Origin: Zeugodacus cucurbitae
Lineage: Eukaryota > Arthropoda > Insecta > Diptera > Tephritidae
Length of the DNA stretch: 64,000 bases
Reading direction: 5' to 3'
NCBI RefSeq assembly: GCF_028554725.1
Contig: NC_071670.1
Span: 71,585,001-71,649,000 of the forward strand
The position numbers and the translations under genes were made by a program. Below, piece after piece: positions 49,201-60,942 of this stretch. The notes beneath the pieces were generated by a model that worked only from the letters and a program-made list of their open reading frames with translations, was not told the DNA's origin and made no database searches. Positions within the stretch are counted from its first letter, which is position 1. Every line of letters begins with the position of its first letter.

Positions 49201-49651
49201 TTATTATTTACGCAATATGAAAAAAAAAAAATATGAAAATAAAACTTCAAATAAATTGAAAAATTAAAAAAAAAACAAATAACATTAATACAACTCATCT
49301 ATATATATGTATGTATGTAAAAATGTACACTCTCAATTTCTCTATATGCTATATGTATAACGCCGACTCATTTGGAATTTGGAAAACCCATCGCAAATTC
49401 CCGTTGAACATTTAGATTTCGAAAACGGTTGGGAGAGCATAGAGCTTATACCGAACATAATATTGAATCCGGGTTTCTGCGAATCGGATGGGCCCGAACC
49501 AGTGCAGCCGTACACACGAACGATCATCTTCGGCGAGGACGACGAGAGTGATGGCTACGAGAGCGAAGAATCCGATCACGAGCCACCCATGGAGAAATTC
49601 AAGCGGAAAGTCTCGGTTTTCTTCACAGGTCCCACAATAAGACGTATTTGA
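37203..49651 (+). CDS. Single-pass Ig/FN3 cell-surface protein
   Basis: Model: 37203-37290, 41547-41683, 43122-43928, 44337-44466, 45785-45934, 49416-49651; 515 residues, all phases compatible. Order: hydrophobic leader (IKIFMLIISTRYVLTVLTSS); one Ig-like domain with KNISIPC, MWVKE and ERGLYVC; a 140-residue Ser/Thr/Asn-rich linker; one fibronectin III domain (PPGPVTQLYFKAS...LEPNTTYEFRIWANNQLGSGE); a membrane span (IWIIAVSVVLGTLVILAIGLCIVL); and an acidic cytoplasmic tail ending KVSVFFTGPTIRRI. Many N-glycosylation sequons are visible. Such proteins act in cell adhesion or neuronal recognition, but I do not recognise the exact orthologue. Two points are uncertain. The N-terminus could instead start at the ATG at 41525 (KISCFAVLTVL). 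Read-through of the TM exon gives a different tail ending at 46068. Confidence 0.72.
37291..41546 (+). other. Intron 1 of the Ig/FN3 gene (inferred)
   Basis: 4.3 kb of AT-rich sequence with CAA- and TTG-type simple repeats. No exon or known element is recognised. A perfect 13-bp stem hairpin lies at 39125-39158. If translation really begins at 41525, this is upstream untranslated or intergenic DNA instead. Confidence 0.4.
41684..43121 (+). other. Ig/FN3 intron 2, containing a LINE fragment
   Basis: Intron splitting the Ig domain. About 450 bp near its 3' side is a minus-strand LINE fragment (separate entry). The rest is AT-rich with no recognised content. Confidence 0.6.
42536..42990 (-). 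mobile_element. 5'-truncated LINE fragment, copy 2 (decayed)
   Basis: Reverse-strand frames give LLLYGAEAWTVSTSDERALE and RRRWNDELYVLFDDIDIVQR, then WLGHVV, a stop and a frame change, then SAPALKVFNAVPA. These align closely with the C-terminus of the LINE at 53.3-54.3 kb, so the two are one family. Truncated just upstream of LLYGAEAW. The 3' tail is a (GAA)-type run at 42536-42546. Inserted antisense to the host intron. Confidence 0.85.
45598..45630. repeat. (CATA)n microsatellite
   Basis: About seven uninterrupted CATA units followed by catatgtac, in intron 4 of the Ig/FN3 gene. Simple sequence of the ATACATACATATG kind recurs in the window. Confidence 0.85.
47704..48220. mobile_element. 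Pogo-like MITE, copy C (best preserved)
   Basis: 517 bp from cagtggaacttcc to gttccactg with perfect TA on both sides (47702-47703 and 48221-48222). Inverted ends of about 25 bp alternate between ccataactcgaa and tctaactcgaa. The internal unit ctccataactcgaacttttg is partly duplicated near the left end. Non-coding. It sits in the last intron of the Ig/FN3 gene. Confidence 0.88.
49138..49168. repeat. (CT)n microsatellite
   Basis: Run of tctctctctc about 26 bases long, preceded by related atctatctctc. Located about 250 bp upstream of the cytoplasmic-tail exon. Confidence 0.85.
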
Positions 49652-52562
49652 GTTAAATCGGATGACGCCTTTGACGGATGCAGCGCAGTACATCGCATTT
49701 GTACAGTTACTGTTTATAACAATTTGATTTGTTCACCAATTGTGATTTTCGTGATTTATACTGAGAGCTTGCGCCCTTGTACAGGTTATCTTTTTATTTT
49801 TATTTATAGATTTGAAATTATTAACGTGTATATTTTCGCACGTGGAAAAGCATAATTCTTTTCATCAGTATTGTTACATATATAATTACTAATTAGGAGG
49901 CGATTATAATGCAGTTGCTTTGATGCTTTCTTGAGATTGTAAAAACTACGATTTTTGAATTTTATTACGAAAAAATAAGAATTAACTTGTAATTCTAATG
50001 GTAAATAGTAACAACAATGACAAATGTCGCATAAGTGAATAACTGTATATTTAAGAAATAATAAGCGAGCTTTTGTTACGAATCAAATTTTATAAATTAA
50101 CGCCTAAGCAAATTGTTATTGAATATACACACAAATGTACATATTATGTACATAGATGCGAACAAACACAAGGTTAAATGCAACATGAAAGCCCCAAACA
50201 CTTAGATAATTATTGTATTAGTACGCATACATACACAGATTGAGAGAAACACACTCGCATACACACATATAGACGCACGATCAATCTGAGCTCTTGAAAC
50301 GCGACTCCCTTTAAAGCATAAACCGTATTGTAGTTTAGCCTGTTATAGTGTTCCAAGCGGTTTTCTCGCATCTTCTACTTTGATTTTTCATTCCAATTTA
50401 CTAAAACATTCATCCGATAAACTGACACGTCAGATACATTGGATCTCTAACCGATATAACTGAGTTTGCGTTCGGAATTAAATCCATCTTTCGTTACACA
50501 TTACACATTGGCGAAAGAGGATGCTTAGAGTTTAGAAAATTACTACCAAATAATGGATTAAATAATATGTATAAATAATTGTTGCTGTGATAATATTTCA
50601 ATTGAAAGAAGCTATGCATTATAAATTTAATAGATTATTAGGTTACAAAGTTAATTGCTAAAACAAGCGCTCAAGTTTGAATGAAGATTAAATAAATTGT
50701 GAATTCTTGTAGTGTTATGACACATAATCCAAACGCATTACTACCAACACAATGCACGCGACGTTTGTTCAACTAGACTATTATAATTTATACTATAATA
50801 TATTATAAAAAATATATTTTAATCGTAAGATTTTTAACGGAGCTTTTTCATCCATTTTGTTGATGTAACCGAGGTTCGCCCAGTTTTGGCAGGGAGTCAA
50901 TTTCGTTCAAACATTCGAGTCCTTAAAATGATGAGGAGAACATTTCAATGAGAATGGGCAAATACTTACCATAAATTAGATGATTTTGTACACCCGTGGT
51001 CCTCTTTTCTTTATTTCGCCGGTATATATACGCATTGGCTTAATTTAATTGAATATCTGAAACTCATATTACAGTTGTCATATACATACATATATACCTA
51101 TATATTGTGGCCTAGACATCAATCAGCAGCTCATACCACGCATTCGTATTGGTACAATCGTGGCCCTAGAGACATAGTATATTAATTAAAAATGAAAAAA
51201 TTATAAAATTATTTAATTCAGTATATTTTTGAAACTCTTGATCGATCAATAAGGCATTTGTCCGACAATTCTATGAAAATTTCTCATTCAACACCAAAAT
51301 CAGGAGTGAAGAGTTAGTAATTTTCGAGTACTCGAAGCTTAATTGCACAACCACGCCTATATCTGTTACTAAGTTGTTAGTTAACTAGTTAAATTGTTTT
51401 AACAAATTCTTATAACATTAGAATTAATGATGTATTTGATGCCTCATCCACCCAACTCTGGTTCGTGCCTAGCGGCCATCCGCAAAATGGAGGTTCGTTC
51501 CAAATATTTCGCCCTAATTTAATTACATAAAGACTGTTGATGAAGCAAATATTTTATATATATTTTAAGCAACAGCCACAATCACACGAAATTGATTTGA
51601 ATAGATCTAATCGATGCAAATGAAAATGTAGTTATATCGTACGAAATACAACAAGCACAACAACCACAGCGTGTGAAAACTAAAAGCATTCAAATAAGAG
51701 CCGCATAAATTTAGTGATCAAAACGCCTTCAAAATGCAATTATACAAAAAATAAAAAAAAATTAAAACATAAATAAACAAATGTAAAAATATATTAAATA
51801 GCATTAATAATAAACAAGCGAATATTAAATGCAAACATTTATGCTTTTGTGTAAATATTCATTTTCGGAGGTAAAGGAGCGATTTTTTATTGCGGCGCAC
51901 ATATATGTACATACATATATACATATATATACATATGTAGATGCCTGTGCGTGCGTAAAGATTGTAATGTGAATTGTTAAATAATTGCTTTGTTAATTTA
52001 AAAGCAATCACTGAGATAACTGTATAATAACAACACCGCTGAATATGCTTTTTGAATATTAAAAGCTTCTAGGTATTTCTAAATGTAAATGTCGCAAAAC
52101 AACTGTAATTAAATAAATTTATACAAATAAAAAGAAAGCGAAGATTCAAAGTATTTTTGTAATTTATCAACGAGCTTTTCAATAGGAATAGGAATAGGAC
52201 TAGCAGCATGCATGGTAAATTAACTAGTAAGTAACGGTGCCAACTTGGCGTTTAAAACTAAAAATTTAGTGATCAATTGAACCACCAATTGGAAGAAGGG
52301 AATGATTACACAAAGTTCGACCTGAGATAATTAGAAAAAACTGATTTACTCTCAACGTATAGACCAAATACCCATGATATCTTAAGATGAAATGTAGTAA
52401 ACATTGTTGCCGATAATATGCTGTAAAAAAAATATGTTATGTAAAGAAAAACAAAAGTTAGGGTAGTTTGAAATTCGTGGAATTATTCCCTTTTTCCAAT
52501 TTATGAAAATAAAGACACAAATATTAAAGAATATTAGCATTTATTATATTAATAACATAGAA
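49652..52562. other. 3' untranslated and intergenic DNA after the Ig/FN3 gene
   Basis: 2.9 kb of AT-rich sequence with several AATAAA signals and scattered ATACATATG simple repeats. No coding frame longer than 60 codons and no recognised element are present. The long 3' untranslated region of the Ig/FN3 transcript probably occupies the first part. Confidence 0.5.
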
Positions 52563-53042
52563 AAGATATTGTATTAATCCTCATCTATATCAGCACCATT
52601 CAATGTGGTTGTGGGCCAAGTTAAAATGAAATCATAAAACGTCTTATACTCTTCAGGAATATATGGTATGATTTTTCGTACATCCATTCATCTTTTTTTC
52701 GTTTATGGGTAGTGTTGACCGATATGCTTTTTCGTCAGGTATTTTAGGAGTAGTTCTTGATTTTCGGAGCAAAAAAGATGTCTTTACAAAACCGTCAATG
52801 AATTTGGAACTTGTACTTGTGCTTGTACCTGTGTACGATTGACCCAATATATGCTGTGTTTTTTGTATTTTCTTTTTATAAAGGTGAAAATTACGTACCC
52901 CTCTTTTTTTCTTTTTTGGAATGTTAATATCATCATCAGATGATTGGTTCTCAGTTGACATTGTTCTTTCTTCTTTTAACCCCGACTTTTTCCCCGTGGT
53001 TTTAAAATTTTTTTCTCCATTGGGACCATAAAAGAATGCCAA
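52563..53042 (-). pseudogene. Small hypothetical coding sequence, possibly frameshifted
   Basis: A minus-strand frame from 53042 (or from the ATG at 52961, MSTENQSSDDDINIPKKKKR) runs to a stop at 52653. It is basic and Ser/Thr-rich with a nuclear-signal-like KKKKRG. Immediately after the last sensible residues (LPINEKKM), another frame continues with DVRKIIPYIPEEYKTFYDF and LTWPTTTLNGADIDED before a stop at 52575. This suggests one original protein of about 150 residues broken by a one-base change in the run aatggatg or nearby. I do not recognise the family. A chance arrangement or a retroposed pseudogene are alternatives. Confidence 0.4.
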
Positions 53043-53279
53043 AAAGAGATTACAAACTAAATTTCACGTTGCCACGCCTTTTATTATGGGCACTACAGAA
53101 GTTTGCTTGTGAGTAACATTGGGGCATGATGGTATACAAAAATCATAAAGCGAAGATTTTGAGTACATGGAAAAATGCTATAAGAAATTTCGAATTGCAT
53201 ATTAATTTTTCATTAAATTAAATTATTATAATAATTGGATCGATTCAAACAAACGTTTGCAAATTTTCATTCACTTTAA

Positions 53280-54283
53280 TGCATGTGTATGTGATTGGCG
53301 TTGCAACCGTTTAGCCGGTTATAGCCGAATCGACGATAGTGCGCCACCTGTCTCTCTCCTTTGCAGTTCGGCGCCAGTTGGAGAACCCAAGTGTAACCAG
53401 GTCGCTCTCCACCTGGTCCCTCCAACGGAGTGGAGGCCTTCCCCTTCCTCGGCTTCCTCCGGCGGGTACTGCATCGAACACTTTCAGGGCTGGAGTGTTT
53501 TCGTCCATTCGGACAACATGACCTAGCCAGCGTAGCCGCTGTCTTTTTATTCGCTGAACTATGTCAATGTCGTCGTATAACTCGTACAGCTCATCGTTCC
53601 ATCGTCTGCGGTATTCGCCGTTGCCAATGTTCTGAGGACCATAAATCTTGCGCAAAATTTTCCTCTCGAAAACTCCTAGTGTCGTCTCATCTGATGTTGA
53701 CATCGTCCAAGCTTCTGCACCGTAAAGCAGGACGGGAATGATAAGTGACTTGTAGAGCTTGATTTTGGTTCGTCGAGAGAGGACTTTACTGTTCAATTGC
53801 CTACTCAGTCCAAAGTAGCACCTGTTGGCAAGAGTTATTCTGCGCTGGATTTCGAGGCTGACATTGTTCGTGTTGTTGATGCTGGTTCCCAGGTATACGA
53901 AATTATCTACGACCTCGAAGTTATGACTGTCAACAGTGACGTGGGAGCCAAGACGCGAATGCGCCGACTGTTTGTTTGATGACAGGAGATATTTCGTCTT
54001 ATCCTCATTCACCTCCAGACCCATTCGCTTCGCCTCCTTATCCATGCGGGAAAAAGCAGAACAAACGGCGCGGTTGTTGCTTCCGATGATATCAATATCA
54101 TCGGCGTACGCCAGGAGCTGTACACTCTTGTAGAAGATTGTACCTTCTCGGTTTAGCTCTGCAGCTCTTATAATTTTTTCCAGCATCAGGTTAAAGAAGT
54201 CGCACGATAGTGAGTCACCTTGTCTGAAACCTCGTTTGGTATCGAACGGCTCGGAGAGGTCCTTCCCAATCATGACGGAGCTT
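53280..54283 (-). mobile_element. 5'-truncated LINE (non-LTR retrotransposon), copy 1
   Basis: Minus-strand frame of 320 residues (54273-53311). It opens inside the reverse transcriptase palm (FDTKRGFRQGDSLSCDFFNL), has the catalytic LLAYADDIDIIG motif, then the insect-LINE C-terminal part LYGAEAW, RRRWNDELYELYDDIDIVQR, RLRWLGHVVRMD and GRGRPPLRWRDQVESD. The endonuclease and first RT motifs are missing, as expected for incomplete reverse transcription. The remaining frame is intact, so the insertion is fairly young. The clade (RTE, Jockey or other) was not determined. Confidence 0.88.
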
Positions 54284-56522
54284 TTGGTGTTGTTGTTGTT
54301 AAAAAAAAACTATAAGAATAACGGTAAAGAATGTTGTTAACTGTTTTGATTTTCATTTTTAATATATTAACCTATAAGTAGCCACTTAAATCAAGTTAAA
54401 ACATTGAACACAGCTTTTGCTTTAAATCATCAAACTGGTGAAATTGCTCACAGGCAACGTCGGGGTCGAAAGGGTTAAATAATCACAACAACGCGCACCA
54501 CAAACATATGTACTCAAGGTCAAGTGTCAACTAAATAACTGGTAAACAAAACAAAATCGCGATGATCAAGCAGCCGGCTAACCAGCTAATCAAATTGAGT
54601 TATTAGTAACGGTTTAAATGAATAAAAATGTCAAATTAAAATGACCTTTAATTGTATGACAAAAGGTTGTTAGGGAATAAATCATGGATTTATTTCTTTC
54701 TTCCAACTAACATTTTTTTGGCCGCTAGTATTACAATGGCGTTTGACCTTTTTATTTCATTTTTCAACCTGACGCGTAGTTTTACGAATGAAAAGAGATA
54801 ATATGAGTAAAAATCTATTTCGTCAAAAACGGCTTTTATTTCCTTCTTCCAATTGGTGGTTCAATTACAGTTGAACTTCCATAACTTGAACTGCTCTAAC
54901 TCGAAGTTCTCCATAATTCGAATTTCTGAATTGGCAATAGAAGTCAAATTTCATACAAATTACCTTCGGTAACTCGGATGTCTCTCCAACTCGAAGTTTT
55001 TTTGTGGATTATGGTGATTTGAGTTAGAGAAGTTCCACTGTATATTCAAGAGTAAAATGTTTTAAGTTAAAACGAAGATGTTCTGTTGAAACTAAGCGCA
55101 ACGGTAAGCTCACTCACATTCACAACGAACAATTGCTCTCCGTATGTGATAACTCTTATCCAAAAAAGAATGAATTTGACTCATGCTTACCTCCAAATTA
55201 ATTACTTCTTCACAATCAAAAAAAGAAAAATTAGAAACATTACAATTACTTTTTTTTGTTTAACTAAGTGCGTAAAGACTTTCCGAATGACGAGAATCTT
55301 TTAAATTTATTTTGATAAGTTTATTTATAAATATAGTAAATCACATCTTACTAACCAACACAATCATAATGAAAGTAAATACATATTTTTGCAGCATTAG
55401 CATTCTAGTTCATTACCACAAAGTTATTTCATTGCAGACGTTACAGTGCGTTATTTTGCCACTTAGTTGTCACCTAGAAGTTATAGAATTAAGACTTTGA
55501 AAAAAAAAAAACATCAAATGAATACTGGTGAATGGATTTCCAGACTATGAAGCACTTAAAACTTAAAAAAAAATAGTATCAAAATCTAGCGGAAAAATAT
55601 GTGGCAAATTTGTGCCAGATAATAAGAATAAATGAAAATATTACTTTACTCATAAATTAGGTTTGTTAGTTGAAATAAGGAAGCAGTTTCTCTGCATCCT
55701 TAAAATGTAATATTTTAAATTACACTGAGAACAGCCAATATGTACATAATATTGATCTTTATAAAATCTTTACAAATCTTTTGAGTCTTAGACGCTTAGC
55801 ACATTTCCTAAATCTTACATTAGCTTCTAATTTAAGAAAAAAAAACCTATGATTATTGCATGCGAAATTCTTCATTTAGCACATTACACTTAGGCTTGCA
55901 ATATGATTTTTAACAGTGTCGAAGACAATTAGTTGCAAATAATTGCATACATTACACAAGATAAGGAGGCCACTTTCTAATAGAAATTAATAACTCAACC
56001 GTAGATGGGAACTTTTTTACTTACACTTTCTTATTTAAAGAATATACAAATAAGCCTGAGTTGGAATGCAAGAGGGCAGTCTATTTAAAAATGCGGTAAA
56101 CTGGGCATTCGGGGTTGAGGAAAATAACTCATCACTCTAAAATTTTATGCTACTCGTATTAAGATTTCTTTTTGAAAAAAAATTTAAATTTGCTAATTGC
56201 TAATTTTTCTGGCTTTCTACACTTTTCCTATGCCCACACGTATACACATTAGTACATCTACATACATAGATCATATAGGATTCTTTCAACTAATCGTTTG
56301 TATTTATATTACTTAAAAATTATTTTCATTTACCACAACTATTAATTATAAATTAATAAGATCGATTTTTAATCGAGGCTTAAAATGTCTCTTGTCAAAA
56401 TTACAATAAATATAAAATATGAACATAACATGAAACTTTGTGTAGAAATAAAGTAACGTAATTGACATATTAAACTCTTGGCCACTTTTCCTACATTTGC
56501 ATCATTCACATTACCCACTTGG
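54284..56522. other. Intergenic AT-rich DNA before the DPY19L gene end
   Basis: Contains MITE copy D and many poly(A/T) runs. Open frames are short and not conserved-looking. The last 300 bp are probably DPY19L 3' untranslated region on the minus strand. Confidence 0.5.
54868..55040. mobile_element. Pogo-like MITE, copy D (internally deleted)
   Basis: 173 bp with cagttgaacttcc and gttccactg ends and TA on both sides (54866-54867, 55041-55042). Only the terminal and subterminal parts of the longer copies remain. It shows that short derivatives of the family also transposed or were deleted in place. Confidence 0.85.
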
Positions 56523-59500
56523 CTACATTACTTTTTCGGGCATCTTACTGAGCTTCAAATTGATTTGTACACTCTGCGAAAACATCTTAATAATACCATA
56601 ATAATCATTAGAGAATACTTTCAAAAAGCTAGGTATATTCTTCTTTGCCAATTCCGAACAAAATTGCGGATATTTGCGATATGACGGCTGCAGGTCATCC
56701 CAAATCGAAAGCAAGTCACAGTCATCACTACAACAATATATATGGACACAAATTAACAGATATTTTGGAAATACAAATGTATATACATATATATATGAAA
56801 AAGCATCATCAGAAATTACGTACCGAATGTCATTGCTGCAGTCTTGGAGCGATATAATTAAATATTGCACTTTAAGTTGGGAGTATTGATTGTAAATATC
56901 CGAAGACTGTTGACGGCTGAACACTGAGTACACATGTTCGGTACGTTCACTGCAAAATAGAACAACAACATACTTGAAAATTCTGGGCATTTAATTGCAC
57001 TAACTAAAAACAACTAAAAACACTTATGGTACAAGGAGGATTGATTACAATCTGGTTTGACATGGAAATGGAACTACATATTTCATCGTCCAACCAAAGA
57101 CGTAAAAAAATTGTATATAATATAATTACTGGATGTGACGTATTTCCAAATGGGCGTGGTTCACAATCGGTCGTCTAGTAACTAAATGCACCGTGCCAAT
57201 GATGTCTACCGGACCTGCAATATGCAAAAGGACAATAAAGACATTATGCGAAAATTAAAAAAAAAAAACTGAGTAAAACCTGCAAAAACAGCGTCGCGTT
57301 CCGTATTAATTTTGATCCATTCCAACATACTTTCCAAATCATCGCCAGCGTGCCCTTGGCGTGTAGGGAAGTATTCTTCACGTATATTCTAAAATGAATA
57401 AATGCATAAAAAGGATGATTTTAAAAACTTAATGATGAAATTGCTGGCGCTTTTCGTAATGCTCACCACTAAACCGGGATTGACCATGCTGGTTAAGAAA
57501 ACCGCCAACGATACTGCCCAAAATATATTGCGTTGTTTGCGGTACCAAAATTTGGAGCATATTGTCGGCGCAATGACACAACCTTGAGTGAAACATAGGA
57601 AGAATAATTTCTTAATACTAAGCCCTAAAGCCGTAAAAACGGCCATTTGTACAAAGCTGTAGACATAGTGGAAGCTGAAAATATCGCTGTGATAATCAGC
57701 TTTTGAAGCTGCACAATCCGATCCTTTATACCGTGAACGTCGTGTGTTTTTATTGGCATCGCCACTTTTTAAACTACTCGGCATTTCACCAGCATTCGTG
57801 GATGTGCCGCTATTCGTATTATTCACTGAATCGGTTATTTCTGTCTTTGGCGCTTCTGGGATCGAACTGCTGTTTATTGTAGCTTTATCCTCACTTGTGG
57901 ACGGTTTTACATCTCCTTTAGTACTTTCTTCTTGTTGCTCTTCTTCATTCTCATCATGATTACTTTTAGACATATTCCGATTATCGTGATCTCTTCGTTG
58001 GTTACCCTCTTTAATTTGTTCTTTTAGTAATTTTATGTTATTCATGAACTCTTCGTGTTCAACACCCTTGTTGTTTTTCGACTTTGTTCTCTCTTGTTTA
58101 TAGCGATTGTAGTCATAGTCGCATTCTTCCAGTAATTTGAGGCATTCATTTAAATCGTTCTCAGTCTCTTTATTTGACATATCAACCATTGAAATGTGAT
58201 TCTCTTCCAAGAAATCTTCGAGCACATATTTTTTGGCCCGTTCCACATTATCTTTGCTGTGGGTTTTCTTTTCACTACCCTTGCGCCACTTGCGAAAAAA
58301 CTTCGCCAACATCACTACACCGTACATACAATATGGCTTCACAATTAGGGTCTTTATAAGCTCCCACAAATGGGCAATATTCAAATTTTGATAAGATGGA
58401 TTGCATGCCGCAATGCTGGTGGTGAAACTCACTTTCGCCTGGAAGCACCATTGCACTATTAAATCACGATACAAGGCGAACCCGTTATCCACTGAACGTG
58501 CAAATCCTGTTCTCTCCAACATGTCATATAAAGTTCCCTGTACACTAACTGCTGCCAATAAGCCCGCCCAAATGGTTTTGAACGAAATGCCACTATTTGG
58601 CGATTGAGGTTTAACTTGCCGCTCCATACTGAGAAAGAGAAGTCCGATTGCTGGACCGATATGCCAAGCGAAAATGTATTTCTTGTTGCTGAAGGAACAG
58701 TAGTACGCTAGTGATGTGGCAATAAGTTGCGAGAGCGCATAATCCATCGTAAAACTACCAGAAATCACCTCAGATATTGAGCTTGGCGTCCAAGGAGCCA
58801 TCATAATAAGAACTTGCGTTGCGAAAATAACAGAAGAAAACTGCCAACAGAGAAGAGCAATAGCTGTCAGCAGGGTCAATTTAATAGTCTGTAAAATATA
58901 CATATATATTTATATTTCATAACTAAAAATTATTAATAAAGAAATTATTTGCTTACTATAAAAAGTCGCATGTGATAGACTTTGCGCTCCGTGATCCGGT
59001 CGATGCACAAGCAAAGGTAAAACATTTGCATGAAAATAATTGGAAAGGCAAAATTTTCACGTGCCATAGGGGAATCATAAATCTTGGACGCAAAACTGTG
59101 GAACATAACATAAGAAACCACTGCGTAAATGCCGCCAAATATATTTTCACTGAAATTATAAAAATCATATCTTAACGGAAAACATATGTTTGCTTATTTA
59201 GACTTTTACCTTAGTAAAGTCCCGTATATATAAATAACTAGTACAGTGACCCCACCAAGAAGCCATACACATTCTAAGTAAAACTGCATGGGTTGTCCAA
59301 TGCCGTCACAATGACGATGCTCCAGTGGCAGACGCACGTCGTTGGTGCGCCAACAGCTAAATATTGGAAAACTTTCTGTGAAAGCATATCGCCTTAGCAA
59401 ATGGTAGAGATATCTATAATTATATTTTTACATTATATTATATCCGAAATGCACTTATATTTTTGTTTTTATACCCTATTGTCAATTCGGGTAAAACATG

Positions 59501-59954
59501 GAACCTCTGTATTACGTTCACATTTTGTGGATATTCAATGCCAGTTAAATTTTGTAGCTTATCGTAACCACTCCAAAAATCAGCTTCTTCTGTAAGTGTC
59601 TTATAAAATGAATAATAGAGCGAGTCCTCCCGCCGCAGCAAAGACTCCCGTTCTAATTGTGTTAAATATGCAATATTGGTGCGGGACTCAAATATTGACC
59701 TCACATGTTGAACATACAAAAAGAAGAAGCCGGTGCCTATAGGAACAAATCGACCATATTATTTTAATCAAATACTTTAATGTAAAGTTTAATGTATTAA
59801 TAAATGTTTATATTGGCATATATGAGGGACTCTAAAAATCAATAATTCAACTTAATATGGAAGAAATAATGATAAGCTCATTAGATGATGAGTAACAAAT
59901 TTACTAACCAATTAATGACTGCGAGAGAATAAGTAACAATTTTTGTTCCTTCAT
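56523..59954 (-). CDS. DPY19-like protein C-mannosyltransferase
   Basis: Nine exons (59954-59909, 59736-59475, 59392-59210, 59170-58957, 58888-57467, 57388-57280, 57214-57130, 56949-56824, 56727-56523) give 883 residues in frame. DPY19 enzymes attach mannose to Trp of WxxW motifs in secreted thrombospondin-type proteins in the ER, using dolichol-P-mannose. Signatures: LERESLLRREDSLYYSFYKT after the first membrane span (the luminal catalytic loop region), GQPMQFYLECVWLLGG, many hydrophobic helices, and the luminal tail MLEWIKINTERDAVFAGPVD...RRPIVNHAHLE...RTEHVYSVFSRQ...CDLLSIWDD. A charged, low-complexity stretch of about 180 residues (near residues 470-650) is inserted between helices. It is divergent from Tim8. 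Confidence 0.9.
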
Positions 59955-60603
59955 TATTATTATTATTAAACTTTGATAACAGACAAATTGGGCTTAAACC
60001 TTCAATTCCAGATCATTATGGGTTTTATTTTGTTATTTATAGACACAATTAGCACAACAACTCTTGTCACGTTACGATTTTAATTTAATAAAAAAATAAC
60101 AATAAATTTTTATCCGGCTAAATAACTTTTCTTCTTTTGCTTATGTGCATTTAATTTTCTTTATTTCGTAGAAACAGAATCAGCTGGTGTAGTATTAAAG
60201 ATAGCGAATGTCAGGGATGGTGTAATACAACTATAAGGTCACTTCATACTGCTATTTATATAGTATCAATTGATTTCAGCTTTCATTTATAACAATATAT
60301 GAAACCAAATATGAATATTTAATTATATTATTTATATTAGTTATCTTAACACATTTTCCAACAGTACGCATACTATTTACATAATTTACCTATTTTAAAT
60401 AAAGTTTGAAATTTTAGAATGTATTTTTTCAACCTCTACAAATGTGATATAAAAAACATTGCAAGTCTGGCCGTTCTATTTGTGGAACATAATTTATTTG
60501 AGGTTATATAAATTTTTGATTTCAGAGTAGGCCTGTATCACTGTCAATTGTTGTGCTAACATAATAATTTTAGGGATCATTTTCTTAAATTAAATTATAA
60601 ATC
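59955..60603. other. Divergent promoter region between DPY19L and Tim8
   Basis: 650 bp of AT-rich sequence between opposite starts, containing both leaders. No DRE octamer or other known element was noticed. Confidence 0.5.
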
Positions 60604-60942
60604 ATGTCAGATTTTGATTCATTATCATCTGTTTCAAGCGATAAGGAATTGCAGGATTTTTTGATGATAGAAAAACAGAAGGCTCAAGTAAATGCACAGG
60701 TCAGTATAATTAACCTCATATTTATTAAATAAAATTGTAATTATAACATTTGACTTTCGTTATTATAGATACATGAGTTCAATGACATCTGTTGGGAAAA
60801 ATGCATTGGCAAACCAGGATCGAAACTCGACAGTTCGACGGAAACATGTCTAAGCAATTGCGTTGATCGGTTCATCGATACATCGTTGCTAGTCACGCAA
60901 CGATTTGCACAACTCTTGCAAAAACGTTCAGGTGCATTGTAA
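60604..60942 (+). CDS. Tim8: Mitochondrial intermembrane-space chaperone Tim8
   Basis: Two exons, 60604-60699 and 60769-60942, give 89 residues. The twin CX3C motif is complete (CWEKC and CLSNC, 15 residues apart), with CIGKPGSKLDSSTETCLSNC and VDRFIDTSLLVTQRFAQLLQ typical of Tim8. Small TIMs form hexamers with Tim13 that escort hydrophobic precursors (Tim23) across the intermembrane space. Import uses disulfide relay (Mia40), so no presequence is expected and none is seen. It is divergent from DPY19L and tail-to-tail with the CCDC137-like gene. Confidence 0.95.

Larger units (their letters stand above)
45935..49415 (+). other. Long last intron of the Ig/FN3 gene, or 3' region of the short form
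   Basis: 3.5 kb between the membrane-span exon and the cytoplasmic-tail exon. It contains the alternative coding end (to 46068), MITE copy C, and simple repeats including a (CT)n run near 49138-49168. No other coding exon is recognised. The first AG after 49270 is at 49414-49415, which fixes the tail exon start. Confidence 0.5.

Noticed and set aside
49379..49415. Extending the Ig/FN3 tail exon upstream to 49361
   Set aside because: No AG acceptor exists between 49270 and 49413, and a stop codon lies in frame at 49358-49360. The AG at 49414-49415 fits phase, so the exon was started at 49416.
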